Assembly: GCF_900087055.1 (NCBI RefSeq)
Contig: NZ_LT575468.1
Coordinates: 2,147,773-2,211,772 of the forward strand
From: Plesiomonas shigelloides
GTDB taxonomy: Bacteria > Pseudomonadota > Gammaproteobacteria > Enterobacterales > CAMTGL01
Length of the DNA stretch: 64,000 nt
Direction: 5' to 3'
Part shown: positions 37,002-47,929 of the stretch, one piece after another
Layout of the letters: every line of letters begins with the position of its first letter
Position numbering within the stretch: position 1 is the stretch's first letter
Position numbers and translations under genes: made by a program
Notes under the pieces: generated by a model
What the model saw: only the letters and a program-made list of their open reading frames with translations
Database searches by the model: none
Told to the model about the DNA's origin: nothing

Positions 37002-37682
37002 TTAAAAGTGCAAGGTTTCTTTGATATGGTGCATCGCGGCGGCAATCACTTGCTCAATTGGCATTTCAGTCGAATCCAGTACCAGTGCGTCTGGTGCCGC
37101 TTTCAGCGGTGCGACAGCGCGGTTGCGATCGCGATAGTCACGTTCGCGGATCTCGGCCAAAAGGTGTTCAAAGTTAACATCAAACCCTTTGCCCTGCAAC
37201 TGCAACATACGGCGGTTGGCACGCTCTTCAGCACTGGCGTCAAGAAATATTTTCACCGGCGCATCTGGGAAGACCACGGTTCCCATGTCACGACCATCGG
37301 CAATCAGGCCTGGTGCGGCGCGAAACGCACGCTGGCGGCGCAGTAACGCTTCGCGCACACGTGGAAAGGCCGCGGCACGGGAGGCGGTATTACCCACAGT
37401 TTCAGTGCGGATATCGTTCGAGACATCCTCACCTTCTAAGATCACGCGGATCTGGCCATCAACCGATTTGAACTGCACATCTAAGTGCGCCGCCAATGGA
37501 ACTAGCGCCTCTTCAGACTCGATATCCACATGATGATGCAGCGCGGCCATCGCCAACACGCGATAAATTGCACCGGAATCGAGCAGATGCCAGCCCAGTT
37601 GCTCAGCCAGTGCCTTACACAGCGTGCCTTTACCTGCACCGCTTGGCCCGTCGACTGTGATCACCGGGGTTGTGTCTGACAT
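37002..37682 (-). CDS. cmk: Cytidylate kinase
   Basis: Phosphorylates CMP and dCMP to diphosphates with ATP. The 226-residue product starts at ATG 37682 ([21 protein letters not shown]), with GGAGG 6 bases before it; an upstream in-frame ATG at 37715 has no such site. The Walker A loop GPSGAGKGT and [12 protein letters not shown] are present, as is the NMP-binding insert typical of CMP kinases. Gene order aroA-cmk-rpsA is the usual one. Confidence 0.97.
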   Translation of the reverse strand: MSDTTPVITVDGPSGAGKGTLCKALAEQLGWHLLDSGAIYRVLAMAALHHHVDIESEEALVPLAAHLDVQFKSVDGQIRVILEGEDVSNDIRTETVGNTASRAAAFPRVREALLRRQRAFRAAPGLIADGRDMGTVVFPDAPVKIFLDASAEERANRRMLQLQGKGFDVNFEHLLAEIRERDYRDRNRAVAPLKAAPDALVLDSTEMPIEQVIAAAMHHIKETLHF

Positions 37683-37880
37683 AGCATCCTCCGTTAAGTA
37701 TAAGTGGGGTAGCACAGAGCAGGAAGTTCTGCCCTGTCTGACTCTGCGCTCAATTATACGGGAAAAGCGCCGTCAACCGAATGCTTTCTCTGTACCGAAT
37801 GTAAATAACACGCCATGCCACATTACAGGACGCGGTTGCCCCTATGGCAACAAAACATCACACCATACTAACGACCACAG

Positions 37881-37937
37881 AAAAAAGAAAACCGCGTCGG
37901 TGCGCTGCCTAAGTCAGCAGGCAAGCACCAGCGCGGT
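37881..37937 (-). terminator. Terminator downstream of aroA
   Basis: A long compound hairpin on the minus strand: ACCGCG/CGCGGT outer stem, GGTGC/GCACC next, and an inner CCTGCTG/CAGGC-like part. It is followed by TTTTCTTTTTT, 54 bases past the aroA stop, and separates aroA from cmk. Confidence 0.85.
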
Positions 37938-37990
37938 CAGTGGTAGGCTCGTGATGTTACAGCGCTGAATAAGCCACTGGCGAAATGCAA

Positions 37991-39292
37991 TTAATCCGCT
38001 TGCACCAACGTTTGTAGCCGAGTGAAGTAGTCAGGGAAGGTTTTCGAGGTACAACCTGGGTCTAAAATCGTGACCGGTGTATCCGACAACGCCACCAGCG
38101 AAAAACACATCGCCATGCGGTGATCGTTATAAGTTGCAATCTCGGCATGTTGCAAATGCGCCGGAGGAACAATACGAATGTAATCGTGCCCCTCTTCCAC
38201 TTCGGCCCCCACTTTACGCAGCTCTGCGGCCATTGCAGCCAGTCGATCGGTTTCTTTTACCCGCCAGTTGTAAACATTACGGATACAGGTTTCCCCATCG
38301 GCAAACAGCGCCGCGGTAGCAATAGTCATCGCCGCATCCGGAATATGGTTCAAATCCAGATCCACGCCGTTTAAGCTGCCACGCTCACACTCGACATAAT
38401 CATCGGCCCAGCGAATATGTGCGCCCATTTTTTCCAGCACATCGGCAAAACGCACATCACCTTGCACGCTGCGTCGGCCAATACCGGTCACCCGCACAGT
38501 GCCGCCGCGAATGGCTGCCGCCGCCAGAAAATAGGAGGCCGACGAGGCATCGCCTTCGACCAGATAATCCCCTGGCGATTCATACTGCTGCTGTCCACGG
38601 ATATGGAACACTTGATAATTTTCGTGGTGCACCTGCACACCGAAAACCGCCATGATATGCAGCGTGATATCGATATACGGCTTAGACACCAGCTCACCGC
38701 GAATATGCAGTTCGGTATCGCCGCTAAAAAGTGGCGCAGCCATTAAAAAAGCGGTCAGGAACTGACTAGAGACCGAGCCATCAATCTCTACGCGTCCACC
38801 TTGCAAGGTATTGCCTTGGATCAGTAGCGGTGGATAGTGCTCTTGCTCCAGATAAGTGATGTTAGCGCCAGCTTGGCGCAGCGCATCCACCAGATGGCCA
38901 ATAGGGCGCTCTTTCATGCGCGGCTCACCGGTTAGGATCACTTCACCGCGCCCAGCGCACAGGGCTGCGGTCAACGGGCGCATGGCGGTGCCTGCGTTAC
39001 CCAAAAACAGTGTCAGTGGGCTGTTGTCTGGCGATGTTGGAACAGTAAACACCTGCCCTAATCCGTCCACCTCACACACTGTGCGATCAGCAGAAAGACG
39101 ATAAGAAACACCCAGCGCGCTGAGGGCATTGAGCATATGCCGCACATCATCGCTGTCGAGCAAATTGGTCAATCGGGTGGTGCCGCGAGCCAGTGCGGCC
39201 AGTAATAAAGCGCGATTAGATACACTTTTTGAACCGGGCAAATTGACCGTGCCGCTTACGCGTTGAATCGGTTGTAACGTCAGCGATTCCAT
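37991..39292 (-). CDS. aroA: 3-phosphoshikimate 1-carboxyvinyltransferase (EPSP synthase)
   Basis: Sixth step of the shikimate pathway: adds an enolpyruvyl group from PEP to shikimate 3-phosphate. The 433 residues (E. coli 427) carry [17 protein letters not shown] with the active-site Lys, [36 protein letters not shown] and [24 protein letters not shown]. The MRPL and G-A pattern is that of glyphosate-sensitive class I enzymes. It follows hisC at 92 bases; together with hisC2 this is an aromatic amino acid cluster. Confidence 0.97.
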   Translation of the reverse strand: MESLTLQPIQRVSGTVNLPGSKSVSNRALLLAALARGTTRLTNLLDSDDVRHMLNALSALGVSYRLSADRTVCEVDGLGQVFTVPTSPDNSPLTLFLGNAGTAMRPLTAALCAGRGEVILTGEPRMKERPIGHLVDALRQAGANITYLEQEHYPPLLIQGNTLQGGRVEIDGSVSSQFLTAFLMAAPLFSGDTELHIRGELVSKPYIDITLHIMAVFGVQVHHENYQVFHIRGQQQYESPGDYLVEGDASSASYFLAAAAIRGGTVRVTGIGRRSVQGDVRFADVLEKMGAHIRWADDYVECERGSLNGVDLDLNHIPDAAMTIATAALFADGETCIRNVYNWRVKETDRLAAMAAELRKVGAEVEEGHDYIRIVPPAHLQHAEIATYNDHRMAMCFSLVALSDTPVTILDPGCTSKTFPDYFTRLQTLVQAD

Positions 39293-39384
39293 AGCAATTA
39301 CTCTGCTCTCCTGCGGTTATTTTTCTGGCTACATAGGCCTAATACATAGTAGGCCGAATATATAATGGGCCGAATACATAAAAA

Positions 39385-40488
39385 TTAGCGAAATAAGACT
39401 TCGTCTAAGGCATCCATAAAACGCTGGTTTTCCTGCGCCAGACCGATGCTGACCCGCAGGTGATCAGGCATACCGTAACCAGCAATTGGACGGACAATCA
39501 CGCCGCGTGCTAGCAATTGCTGGTATACCAGCCCAGCCGGACGCCCCATATCAATGGTGAGGAAGTTACCGGAAGACGGAATGTACGCCAAGCCTCGCGC
39601 CTGACAGTACTCCGTTAGCTGCGCCATACCTCGGCGATTAGTCTCAACGGCAGCAACCAGATACTCGGCATCATCCAATACCGTTTGTGCCGCCAACAAG
39701 GCTAAGGTATTGCAGTTAAACGGCTGACGCAGGCGATTCATTAAACCAGCCACCCGCGGATCGGATACCGAGTACCCAACGCGCAACCCAGCCAAACCAT
39801 ACGCTTTAGAGAAGGTGCGGCAAACGACCAGATTCGGGAAACGGTTCACCCACGCAAATGAGGGCGAGCGCAGGCTCGGCTCAACATACTCGGTATAGGC
39901 TTCATCCAGCACCACCATGACATGCGCTGGCACTTGCTGTAAGAAGGCATCTAACGCTTCAGCGCTTAAAAACGTACCGGTTGGATTATTGGGGTTGGCA
40001 ATAAAAATAAGCTTAGTACGCTCAGTGATCGCCGCGGCCATCGCGGTTAAATCGTGTCCCCACTCGGAGGCTGGAACCACCACGGCTTTGGCATTCAGTG
40101 CCTGCACCAGGAGAGGATAAACGATAAAGGCATGCTCGGCATAAATGACTTCGTCTTGCTCACTGACAAACACACGCGCAATCAACTCCAGCAAATCATT
40201 GGAGCCATTACCCAGTGTCAGCTGCGCTTCATCCACGTCAAAACGCTCAGCCAGTGCTTGCTTGAGATAAAAACCGTTAGCATCGGGATAACGGGTCAGT
40301 CCGGACAATTCGGCGGTTAATGCCTGCTGCACGCTGGCGGCTAACCCGAGCGGGTTTTCATTCGAGGCCAGCTTCACGATGTTACTGATCCCAAGCTCCC
40401 GCTCCAGCTCTTCCACCGGCTTGCCCGCCTGATACGGCGACAATGCGCGAATCCCAAGATTTGCCAGTGCGGTAAAATCACATCCCAT
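39385..40488 (-). CDS. hisC: Histidinol-phosphate aminotransferase, HisC2 type
   Basis: PLP-dependent class I/II aminotransferase of 367 residues starting at ATG 40488 (MGCDFTALANLGIRALSPYQAGKP), AAGGAG 7 bases upstream. The PLP lysine is Lys228 in CRTFSKAYGLAGLRVGYS, with supporting NPNNPTG and VVLDEAYTEY. Outside a his operon and beside aroA it is the HisC2 kind, which in Pseudomonas-like clusters (pheA-hisC2-aroA) helps make tyrosine and phenylalanine; here pheA is absent. Substrate preference is thus likely aromatic, an inference from context. Confidence 0.92.
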   Translation of the reverse strand: MGCDFTALANLGIRALSPYQAGKPVEELERELGISNIVKLASNENPLGLAASVQQALTAELSGLTRYPDANGFYLKQALAERFDVDEAQLTLGNGSNDLLELIARVFVSEQDEVIYAEHAFIVYPLLVQALNAKAVVVPASEWGHDLTAMAAAITERTKLIFIANPNNPTGTFLSAEALDAFLQQVPAHVMVVLDEAYTEYVEPSLRSPSFAWVNRFPNLVVCRTFSKAYGLAGLRVGYSVSDPRVAGLMNRLRQPFNCNTLALLAAQTVLDDAEYLVAAVETNRRGMAQLTEYCQARGLAYIPSSGNFLTIDMGRPAGLVYQQLLARGVIVRPIAGYGMPDHLRVSIGLAQENQRFMDALDEVLFR

Positions 40489-40838
40489 TACGTCTCTCCT
40501 TGTGTCCGAACTCTCAATCATGCCAGTGCTTATCACTTTGTTATATCGGGTTCTCCGCAAGCTGGCGAGCATAATTGTGTCTATCCGGTTACACATCCGG
40601 CCACTGCCTGCGGTTGCTGACGCTGCGTCTTAGTTGCTTGTGACTGGTCATACAAGAGGATTGATAGGTTATCTATATGATTGTTATAGGCAAAACCGAT
40701 TTGTCTCATTTATTAACTTATTGAGAATAGATAGCAATTACATTTTGTGATATTGATCAATTATCGACGGTTGCGTGTGCATAGGCATGCAGACCTGTTA
40801 GGTACAGGATAGGTACGGAATACGAGGCAAACGATAAA
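40489..40838. other. Divergent promoter region hisC / gnd
   Basis: 350 bp without a gene. It must hold the hisC and gnd promoters. The stretch 40670-40760 is AT-rich and contains TTGATAGGTTATC and nearby AT tracts. No named operator was recognised. Confidence 0.5.
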
Positions 40839-42263
40839 ATGAATCAACAACAAGTAGGCGTGATCGGCATGGCCGTCATGGGCAGTAATCTGGCACGTAA
40901 TCTGGCCAGCCGCGGCTTTTCCGTCGCCGTGTTCAATCGCTCTTATCAGAAAACCCAAGAAGTCGTCACCTCACATCCGGAAGCGGGGCTGGTGCCTTAT
41001 GCTTCACTGGCCGACTTTGTCGCGGCGCTAGAGCGCCCACGCAAAATCATTTTGATGGTAAAAGCAGGCGAAGCGACCGATGACACCATCGCCGGTTTGC
41101 TGCCTTTACTGACCGCTGGCGATATCCTGATTGACGGCGGTAATACCTATTTTAAAGATACCGAACGCCGTGCGGCGGAGCTCGCTGAGCACGGGATCAA
41201 TTTCATTGGTACCGGCATTTCCGGCGGTGAAGAAGGCGCGCTGCGCGGCCCATCTATCATGCCAAGTGGCGATAAAGAGGCCTACCAGCACGTTGCGCCA
41301 ATCTTAGGCAAAATTGCCGCCCAATATGAAGACGAGCCATGCGTGACATACATCGGCACCGGTGGCTCAGGGCACTATGTGAAGATGGTGCATAATGGCA
41401 TCGAATACGGCGACATGCAGCTGATCGCCGAAGCTTACGCGCTGCTCAAATACGGCGTGGGGCTTAATAATGAGCAGATGGCCGATATTTTCACTGAGTG
41501 GAATAAGGGTGAGCTTAACAGCTATCTGATTGAGATCACGGCGGATATTCTACGCAAGAAAGACAGCCTGACCGGCGAGTATCTGATTGATGTCATTTTG
41601 GATGCGGCAGGCAACAAAGGCACCGGTAAGTGGACCAGCCAAAGTGCGCTGGATTTAGGTACGCCGCTGAGCCTGATCACCGAATCGGTTTTTGCCCGTT
41701 ATATTTCTGCGCTGAAAGAAGAGCGCGTGAAAGCCAGCCGCATTCTGACCGGTCCTGTCGCGCCACAGTTAAGCGGGAAAACTGACGATCTGATTGAGCA
41801 AATCCGTCAAGGTTTGTATCTGAGTAAGATCATCTCCTACGCACAAGGCTTTGCGCAGTTGGATGCTGCTTCCCGTGAATATGGCTGGGATCTGCAACTG
41901 GGTGAGATCGCCAAAATCTTCCGCGCGGGCTGTATTATCCGCGCACAGTTCCTACAAAAAATCAGCGAAGCCTATGAGGGCAACCTGAAGCCGGAAAACC
42001 TGCTGTTAGCGCCATACTTCCAGCAAGCAGCTGAACGCTATCAAGCGTCATTGCGCAATATCACTGCGCAGGCGATTTTGCACGGCGTACCGGTTCCCAC
42101 TTTCTCGGCGGCGATTGCGTACTATGATAGCTACCGCAGCGCGGTGTTACCGGCCAACCTGATTCAGGCCCAGCGTGATTACTTTGGCGCGCACACTTAT
42201 AAGCGTTTAGATCGTGAAGGGATTTACCACACTTCCGATTGGAACGTGGCCGACGCAGAGTAA
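40839..42263 (+). CDS. gnd: 6-phosphogluconate dehydrogenase, decarboxylating
   Basis: Oxidative pentose phosphate step: 6-phosphogluconate to ribulose 5-phosphate, CO2 and NADPH. The 474-residue product has the Rossmann loop ([23 protein letters not shown]), [12 protein letters not shown], the signature [19 protein letters not shown], catalytic [19 protein letters not shown], and C-terminal [16 protein letters not shown]. By eye it is closer to the Bacillus GndA type ([17 protein letters not shown], FGAHTYERTD) than to enteric Gnd. It stands as a single gene inserted in the conserved serC...hisC-aroA region; a terminator follows. Confidence 0.95.
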   Translation: MNQQQVGVIGMAVMGSNLARNLASRGFSVAVFNRSYQKTQEVVTSHPEAGLVPYASLADFVAALERPRKIILMVKAGEATDDTIAGLLPLLTAGDILIDGGNTYFKDTERRAAELAEHGINFIGTGISGGEEGALRGPSIMPSGDKEAYQHVAPILGKIAAQYEDEPCVTYIGTGGSGHYVKMVHNGIEYGDMQLIAEAYALLKYGVGLNNEQMADIFTEWNKGELNSYLIEITADILRKKDSLTGEYLIDVILDAAGNKGTGKWTSQSALDLGTPLSLITESVFARYISALKEERVKASRILTGPVAPQLSGKTDDLIEQIRQGLYLSKIISYAQGFAQLDAASREYGWDLQLGEIAKIFRAGCIIRAQFLQKISEAYEGNLKPENLLLAPYFQQAAERYQASLRNITAQAILHGVPVPTFSAAIAYYDSYRSAVLPANLIQAQRDYFGAHTYKRLDREGIYHTSDWNVADAE

Positions 42264-42304
42264 AGGTCACAACTAAGCTCGTGAACTTTCTTGAGTTTGA
42301 AAAC

Positions 42305-42336
42305 AAAAAAAGCGCTGTTAAACAGCGCTTTTTTAT
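42305..42336. terminator. Bidirectional terminator, gnd / serC
   Basis: AAGCGCTGTT and AACAGCGCTT with A-run and T-run on the two sides, between convergent genes. Confidence 0.92.
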
Positions 42337-42372
42337 TATCGGTTATACTCGCTAGCAAGTAACGGCGAGCTA

Positions 42373-43461
42373 TTAACCACGATGGCGCTTAGCAAAGTCA
42401 TCCATAAAGGCGACTAATGCCTGTACACCTTCAACAGGCATGGCATTGTAGATAGAAGCCCGCATACCACCAACGATGCGGTGACCTTTCAGCGCATGCA
42501 GACCAGCAGCAAATGACTCTTCCAAGAACACTTTATCCAGCTCGGCAGATGGCAACGTGAACGGCACGTTCATCCATGAGCGGTTATCAGGGTGTACGTC
42601 ATTGTGGTAAAAGTCGGACTGGTCGATATAGCCGTACAGCAATTCAGCTTTGGCCTGATTGCGTTTAGCCATCGCAGACAAACCGCCCTGCTCTTTGAGC
42701 CAGCGGAACACCAAACCAGACAGATACCATGCGAATGTTGGCGGTGTGTTGTACATCGAATCGTTATCGGCCAGCACTTTGTAGCCCAGCACTGATGGCA
42801 GCATGTCGCGCGCGCGATCCAGTAAATCATCACGCACAATCACCAAGGTCAAACCGGATGGCCCGATGTTCTTCTGCGCGCCAGCGTAAATCACGCCGTA
42901 ACGGCTCACATCAATCGGACGTGATAAAATCGTAGATGACATGTCGGCCACCACAATTTTGTCGCCAAAATCCGGCTCTTCATGAATTTCCAGACCATCG
43001 ATGGTTTCGTTCGGACAGTAATGCACAAACGCGGCATCATCCGACAGTGTCCATTCACGCATCGGCTTCACCGCGCGTAAACCGTCACGACGCTCGGTGA
43101 TATCAATCACATTCGGTTGGCAATATTTACCGGCTTCTTTGATGGCACTGTGCGCCCAGTAACCACCATCCAGATAATCGGCGCGGGTCTTATCCCCCAG
43201 CAGATTCAATGGCACCGCCGCAAACTGAGCGCGCGCGCCACCTTGGCAGAACAGCACCTTGTAGTTATCTGGAATTGCCAACAAATCACGCAGATCTTGC
43301 TCCGCCTGCGCCGCAACCGCCATAAACTGCTTACTGCGGTGACTGATTTCCATCACCGAGGTTCCCAGATCATGCCAATTCAGCAGCTCTTTCTGAGCAA
43401 TCTGCAATACGTCGGCGGGCAGCATGGCCGGGCCGGCACTGAAATTAAACACCTGTTGCAT
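42373..43461 (-). CDS. serC: Phosphoserine aminotransferase
   Basis: PLP enzyme converting 3-phosphohydroxypyruvate to phosphoserine, and also used in pyridoxal phosphate synthesis. The 362-residue product starts at [19 protein letters not shown] (ATG 43461); the frame opens 20 codons earlier without family support. The PLP lysine is Lys197 in [14 protein letters not shown], and [17 protein letters not shown] and [19 protein letters not shown] are typical. Usual neighbours gyrA and aroA flank it, but gnd and an HdeA-like gene have been interposed. Confidence 0.97.
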   Translation of the reverse strand: MQQVFNFSAGPAMLPADVLQIAQKELLNWHDLGTSVMEISHRSKQFMAVAAQAEQDLRDLLAIPDNYKVLFCQGGARAQFAAVPLNLLGDKTRADYLDGGYWAHSAIKEAGKYCQPNVIDITERRDGLRAVKPMREWTLSDDAAFVHYCPNETIDGLEIHEEPDFGDKIVVADMSSTILSRPIDVSRYGVIYAGAQKNIGPSGLTLVIVRDDLLDRARDMLPSVLGYKVLADNDSMYNTPPTFAWYLSGLVFRWLKEQGGLSAMAKRNQAKAELLYGYIDQSDFYHNDVHPDNRSWMNVPFTLPSAELDKVFLEESFAAGLHALKGHRIVGGMRASIYNAMPVEGVQALVAFMDDFAKRHRG

Positions 43462-43751
43462 ATTACGCGCATTCCCCGTGTTAGTTTCAACGTTCCCTAT
43501 ACGATTGAGCGGTTGTATCACTCAGCCAATCTTCATGCAAATGGTTTAAAGGTGCGCAGAGCTGGGCTTAGCCGCATGACTGCGCAGATAACGCACGAGC
43601 ATGCTAACTATGACGATAGGTCAGTTCTACTTTCGCGCATCGCCGATGTAGAGATTTCTACTATAGTGTTAGAGGTTACACAGGCCTCGTCACTGAGAAT
43701 GTTGTCCAGCGAGGTGGTTATCGTCATTACCGCTTGCTTTGAGGATACAAT

Positions 43752-44171
43752 ATGAAACGTACTGTGTTATTCACCCTGCTGGCTCTGACTCTTTCCGCCG
43801 GTGCATCTGCGTCTGATACCTTGTCTGATGCGGCCAGCAGCGCCGCCGGCACGGTGGAAAATGCGGCCAACTCTGTGGCTGATGCAGCCAAATCCATGAA
43901 AGCGAAACTGTCGCCATCAATGCCTGCTAAACCTATCGCCGAATGGACCTGCGCAGAATTTTTAGCTGTCGATGAATCGTTCCGTCCGAGCGCGGTGTAT
44001 TTTGCCGAAGGCTTTAATCAAAAAGATAAGCCAGAAGGAGCGATGATTGATATCGCTGGGGTAGAAAAAGCCATTCCCTTCCTGATTGAAGATTGCAGCA
44101 AAAATCCGCAAGAAAAATTGCTGAAACAAGCCGAGAAAACCCGCGCCGCGCACGCTGCCGCTGGCCATTAA
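43752..44171 (+). CDS. HdeA/HdeB-like periplasmic acid chaperone
   Basis: A 139-residue exported protein with signal peptide MKRTVLFTLLALTLSAGASA. An Ala/Ser-rich helical segment follows (DAASSAAGTVENAANSVADAAKSMKAK), then the HdeA domain: EWTCAEFLAVDESFRPSAVYF, FNQKDKPEGAMIDIAGVE, PFLIEDCSKNP. Cys67 and Cys115 match the conserved disulfide of HdeA, which becomes an active chaperone at low pH. The N-terminal Ala-rich extension is unlike E. coli HdeA. It lies alone between serC and gyrA, with its own terminator, and suggests periplasmic acid tolerance. Confidence 0.9.
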   Translation: MKRTVLFTLLALTLSAGASASDTLSDAASSAAGTVENAANSVADAAKSMKAKLSPSMPAKPIAEWTCAEFLAVDESFRPSAVYFAEGFNQKDKPEGAMIDIAGVEKAIPFLIEDCSKNPQEKLLKQAEKTRAAHAAAGH

Positions 44172-44230
44172 CGATCCCAGCATGCTATGCCTCAAAACCG
44201 AAAGTAGAAAACTGCAAATCCAGAAAAACA

Positions 44231-44258
44231 AAAGGCATCCGTAAAGGATGCCTTTTTT
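44231..44258. terminator. Terminator after the HdeA-like gene
   Basis: AAAGGCATCC-GTAAA-GGATGCCTTT followed by TTT. Placed between convergent genes, it can also serve gyrA. Confidence 0.9.
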
Positions 44259-44325
44259 CACTCGAAACAGCGATAGTACTGGGCGAGCGGCAACAGGTTA
44301 CCGCCACACCCATTACGAGTATTGA

Positions 44326-46953
44326 TTACTCTTCGCCTGGCTCGTCTTGTGCAGACTCGCTAGCAGCTTGCTCGTCACCCTGTTCTGACAGTTCAACACC
44401 CTCTTCGGTGCTTTCCTCATCATCATCGGCATCCAAGATACGCTGCAAACCAACCACTTGCTCTTCTTCGCTGGTGCGAATCAAGGTCACGCCTTGGGTG
44501 TTACGACCCACCACGCTCACTTCTTTCACTCGTGTGCGAACCAGCGTACCGGCATTGGTGATGATCATGATCTGATCATTTTCCTCAACCTGCACCGCGC
44601 CCACAACCAGACCGTTACGCTCGCTGACCTTGATGGAGATAACCCCTTGGGTCGCACGGGACTTCGTCGGGTACTCCGCAGATGCCGTACGCTTACCGTA
44701 ACCGTTGGCGGTGACAGTCAGGATCTCACCCTCGCCTTTTGGCACGATCAGAGAAACGACTTTGTCTTGCTCGCTCAGCTTGATGCCGCGCACACCGGTC
44801 GCGGTACGGCCCATTGGACGCACTTGATCTTCGGCGAAACGCACCACTTTACCTTCGGCGGAGAACAGCATCACTTCGTCATTACCGTGAGTCAGATCCA
44901 CACCAATCAGGGTGTCGTCATCATTCAGGTTAACAGCGATGATACCGGCGCTACGCGGACGGCTAAAGTCAGTCAGTGGCGTCTTCTTCACTGTACCGTT
45001 GGCTGTGGCCATGAAGATGTACTGATCATTCGCATACTCACGAACCGGCAGGATCGCGGTAATACGCTCGTTTTCTTCCAGCGGCAGCAAGTTCACAATC
45101 GGACGGCCACGAGCACCGCGGCTGGCCAATGGCAGCTGATATACCTTCAGCCAGTACAAGCGACCACGAGACGAGAAGCACAAAATGGTGTCGTGGGTGT
45201 TAGCCACCAGCAGACGTTCAATGAAGTCTTCTTCCTTCATCTTAGTCGCAGACTTGCCTTTACCACCACGGCGCTGTGCTTCGTACTCAGTCAGCGGCTG
45301 ATACTTCACATAACCTTCGTGCGACAGTGTGACCACTACATCTTCCTGATTGATCAGGTCTTCGATGTTGATGTCAGCACTGTTGGCAGTGATTTCAGTA
45401 CGGCGCTGATCGCCAAACTGCGCGCGAATGCTGGTCAGCTCTTCGCAGATCACTTCCATCAGACGCTCTGGGCTTTGCAGGATATGCAACAGCTCAGCGA
45501 TTTGTGCCAGCAGCTCTTTGTACTCGTCCAGCAGCTTCTCGTGCTCCAGACCTGTCAGCTTGTGCAGACGCAAATCCAAAATAGCCTGCGCTTGTTGCTC
45601 AGTCAGGAAGTACTGGTTTTCACGGATACCAAACTCAGCCTCCAGCCAGTCAGGACGGGCAGCATCAACACCGGCCGCTTCCAACATGACGGACACATGG
45701 CCCAGATCCCAACCACGCGCAACCAAACCGGCTTTCGCTTCAGATGGAGTCGGTGCACGGCGGATCAGCTCGATGATTTCATCGATGTTCGCCAGCGCTA
45801 CGGCCAAACCTTCCAAGATATGAGCGCGGTCACGGGCTTTACGCAGTTCATACACGGTACGACGTGTCACCACTTCACGGCGGTGCAGCACGAACGCTTC
45901 CAGCATGTCTTTGAGGTTCAGCAGCTTCGGTTGGCCTTGGCTCAAGGCTACCATGTTGATACCAAACGTGGTTTGCAGCTGGGTTTGCGAGTACAGATTG
46001 TTCAGTACCACTTCACCGACCGCATCACGTTTGATCTCAATCACAATGCGCATGCCGTCTTTGTCAGACTCATCACGCAGGGCGCTGATCCCTTCAACTT
46101 TCTTGTCTTTTACCAGCTCGGCGATCTTTTCGATCAGGCGCGCTTTGTTCACCTGATACGGGATCTCGTGCACGATGATGGATTCGCGGCCGTTTTTCTC
46201 GTCCACTTCCACTTCAGCGCGAGCGCGCAGGTACACTTTACCGCGACCGGTACGATAAGCATCTTCAATCCCACGACGGCCATTGATGATTGCTGCCGTC
46301 GGGAAATCCGGACCCGGAATATGGGTCATCAGCTCATCAATGGTGATCTCTGGGTTTTCGATGTAGGCCAAACAGCCGTCGATCACTTCGCCCAAGTTGT
46401 GCGGTGGGATGTTGGTTGCCATACCTACGGCGATACCGGAGGAGCCGTTTACCAGCAGGTTCGGGATCTTGGTCGGCAATACTGCCGGGATCTGCTCGCT
46501 GCCGTCGTAGTTAGGCACATAATCAACGGTTTCTTTGTCCAGATCGGCCAGCAGTTCGTGGGCGATCTTGGCCATGCGCACTTCGGTGTAACGCATCGCT
46601 GCGGCGGAGTCGCCGTCGATGGAACCGAAGTTCCCCTGTCCGTCGACCAGCATATAACGCAGTGAGAAAGGCTGCGCCATACGTACGATGGTGTCGTAAA
46701 CCGCGCTATCACCGTGTGGGTGATATTTACCGATTACGTCACCGACCACACGGGCCGATTTCTTATATGGTTTGTTCCAGTCATTACCGAGTACGCTCAT
46801 GGCGTACAAGACACGGCGGTGAACCGGCTTAAGGCCGTCACGCACATCTGGTAAGGCGCGTCCGACAATCACGGACATTGCATAGTCCAGATAGGAGCTT
46901 TTCAGCTCTTCTTCGATATTGACCGGCGTGATTTCTTTGGCTAGGTCGCTCAT
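44326..46953 (-). CDS. gyrA: DNA gyrase subunit A
   Basis: Cleavage-religation subunit of DNA gyrase. 875 residues (E. coli 875). Catalytic Tyr122 lies in [15 protein letters not shown]. The quinolone region reads [13 protein letters not shown] with Ser83 and Asp87 both wild type, which predicts no target-based quinolone resistance from this gene. The C-terminal beta-pinwheel carries the GyrA-box-like [15 protein letters not shown]. An acidic tail ([25 protein letters not shown]) ends the protein. Single gene, divergent from ubiG. Confidence 0.98.
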   Translation of the reverse strand: MSDLAKEITPVNIEEELKSSYLDYAMSVIVGRALPDVRDGLKPVHRRVLYAMSVLGNDWNKPYKKSARVVGDVIGKYHPHGDSAVYDTIVRMAQPFSLRYMLVDGQGNFGSIDGDSAAAMRYTEVRMAKIAHELLADLDKETVDYVPNYDGSEQIPAVLPTKIPNLLVNGSSGIAVGMATNIPPHNLGEVIDGCLAYIENPEITIDELMTHIPGPDFPTAAIINGRRGIEDAYRTGRGKVYLRARAEVEVDEKNGRESIIVHEIPYQVNKARLIEKIAELVKDKKVEGISALRDESDKDGMRIVIEIKRDAVGEVVLNNLYSQTQLQTTFGINMVALSQGQPKLLNLKDMLEAFVLHRREVVTRRTVYELRKARDRAHILEGLAVALANIDEIIELIRRAPTPSEAKAGLVARGWDLGHVSVMLEAAGVDAARPDWLEAEFGIRENQYFLTEQQAQAILDLRLHKLTGLEHEKLLDEYKELLAQIAELLHILQSPERLMEVICEELTSIRAQFGDQRRTEITANSADINIEDLINQEDVVVTLSHEGYVKYQPLTEYEAQRRGGKGKSATKMKEEDFIERLLVANTHDTILCFSSRGRLYWLKVYQLPLASRGARGRPIVNLLPLEENERITAILPVREYANDQYIFMATANGTVKKTPLTDFSRPRSAGIIAVNLNDDDTLIGVDLTHGNDEVMLFSAEGKVVRFAEDQVRPMGRTATGVRGIKLSEQDKVVSLIVPKGEGEILTVTANGYGKRTASAEYPTKSRATQGVISIKVSERNGLVVGAVQVEENDQIMIITNAGTLVRTRVKEVSVVGRNTQGVTLIRTSEEEQVVGLQRILDADDDEESTEEGVELSEQGDEQAASESAQDEPGEE

Positions 46954-47215
46954 GGCGCCACATTCCCTCAGCTAATTGTCGTCTGACCGGATGAAAAAGG
47001 TGTAAGACTATACCATAAAAGCAAAGTTTACGCCCAGCGTATCAAAAACAAGACGCCGAACCGGATCGCACAACGCATTTTCAGCGCCGATAAAAAACGC
47101 CTATCCAACCTTCAACACAGCCTGCAACGAACGAAGGTCAGCAAAGATACAGCTTGTCGTCTGAATTAGGTATAATCAGCGCAATTATTGTCGTATGAAT
47201 GGATGCTGTGTAGCC

Positions 47216-47929
47216 ATGCAAAAAACGCTGAACGTCGATCATCAGGAAATTGCTAAATTTGAAGCGGTTGCCTCAACCTGGTGGGATCTGGAAGGGGAAT
47301 TCAAACCCTTACACCGTATTAATCCGTTGCGCCTGGAGTACATTCTCGACCGCGCCGGTGGTGTATTTGGCAAGCAAGTGCTGGATGTCGGCTGTGGCGG
47401 CGGTATTTTGTCGGAAAGCTTGGCCCGCGAAGGCGCTAACGTCACCGGTTTAGACATGGGCAGTGAGCCGCTGCAAGTGGCACGTCTGCATGCACTGGAA
47501 AGTGGCGTGCAAGTCAACTATCTGCAGCAAACCGTGGAAGAGCATGCCGAAGCGCACAGTGGCCAGTATGATGTGGTCACCTGCATGGAAATGCTGGAGC
47601 ATGTGCCCGATCCAGAATCTATCATTCAAGCCTGTGCGCGCTTGGTCAAACCCGGCGGCCATGTCTTTTTCTCGACCTTAAACCGGAACCCGAAATCCTT
47701 CTTGCTGGCGATTGTCGGCGCAGAATATCTGCTGCGCATGGTGCCAAAAGGGACGCATGACTTTAATAAGTTCATTCGCCCGTCTGAACTGCTGGGCTGG
47801 ATTGATAATACCGGCCTGCGCGAACAAGACCTGATGGGGATCACCTTCAACCCGCTGCTGAATCAGTTTTCGTTACGCCCAGATATCGATGTGAACTACA
47901 TGGTACACACCATTCGCGAGGATCTGTGA
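47216..47929 (+). CDS. ubiG: Ubiquinone biosynthesis O-methyltransferase
   Basis: SAM-dependent enzyme performing both O-methylations in ubiquinone synthesis. About 237 residues with the SAM loop [48 protein letters not shown] and [18 protein letters not shown] 47216 ([19 protein letters not shown]) matches the family start; ATG 47195 is in frame, but lies only about 20 bases from a TATAAT at 47171 and has no ribosome site. It is followed directly by a HAD phosphatase, overlapping by one base. Divergent from gyrA, as in many gammaproteobacteria. Confidence 0.96.
   Translation: MQKTLNVDHQEIAKFEAVASTWWDLEGEFKPLHRINPLRLEYILDRAGGVFGKQVLDVGCGGGILSESLAREGANVTGLDMGSEPLQVARLHALESGVQVNYLQQTVEEHAEAHSGQYDVVTCMEMLEHVPDPESIIQACARLVKPGGHVFFSTLNRNPKSFLLAIVGAEYLLRMVPKGTHDFNKFIRPSELLGWIDNTGLREQDLMGITFNPLLNQFSLRPDIDVNYMVHTIREDL

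Noticed and set aside
44458..46665. 735-codon plus-strand frame opposite gyrA
   Set aside because: It mirrors the gyrA reading frame. Composition (His, Gln, Val rich) is that of an antisense shadow, and gyrA is unmistakable.
47195..47215. Upstream ATG as ubiG start
   Set aside because: It lies only about 20 bases from a TATAAT and lacks a ribosome site; the family start fits ATG 47216.
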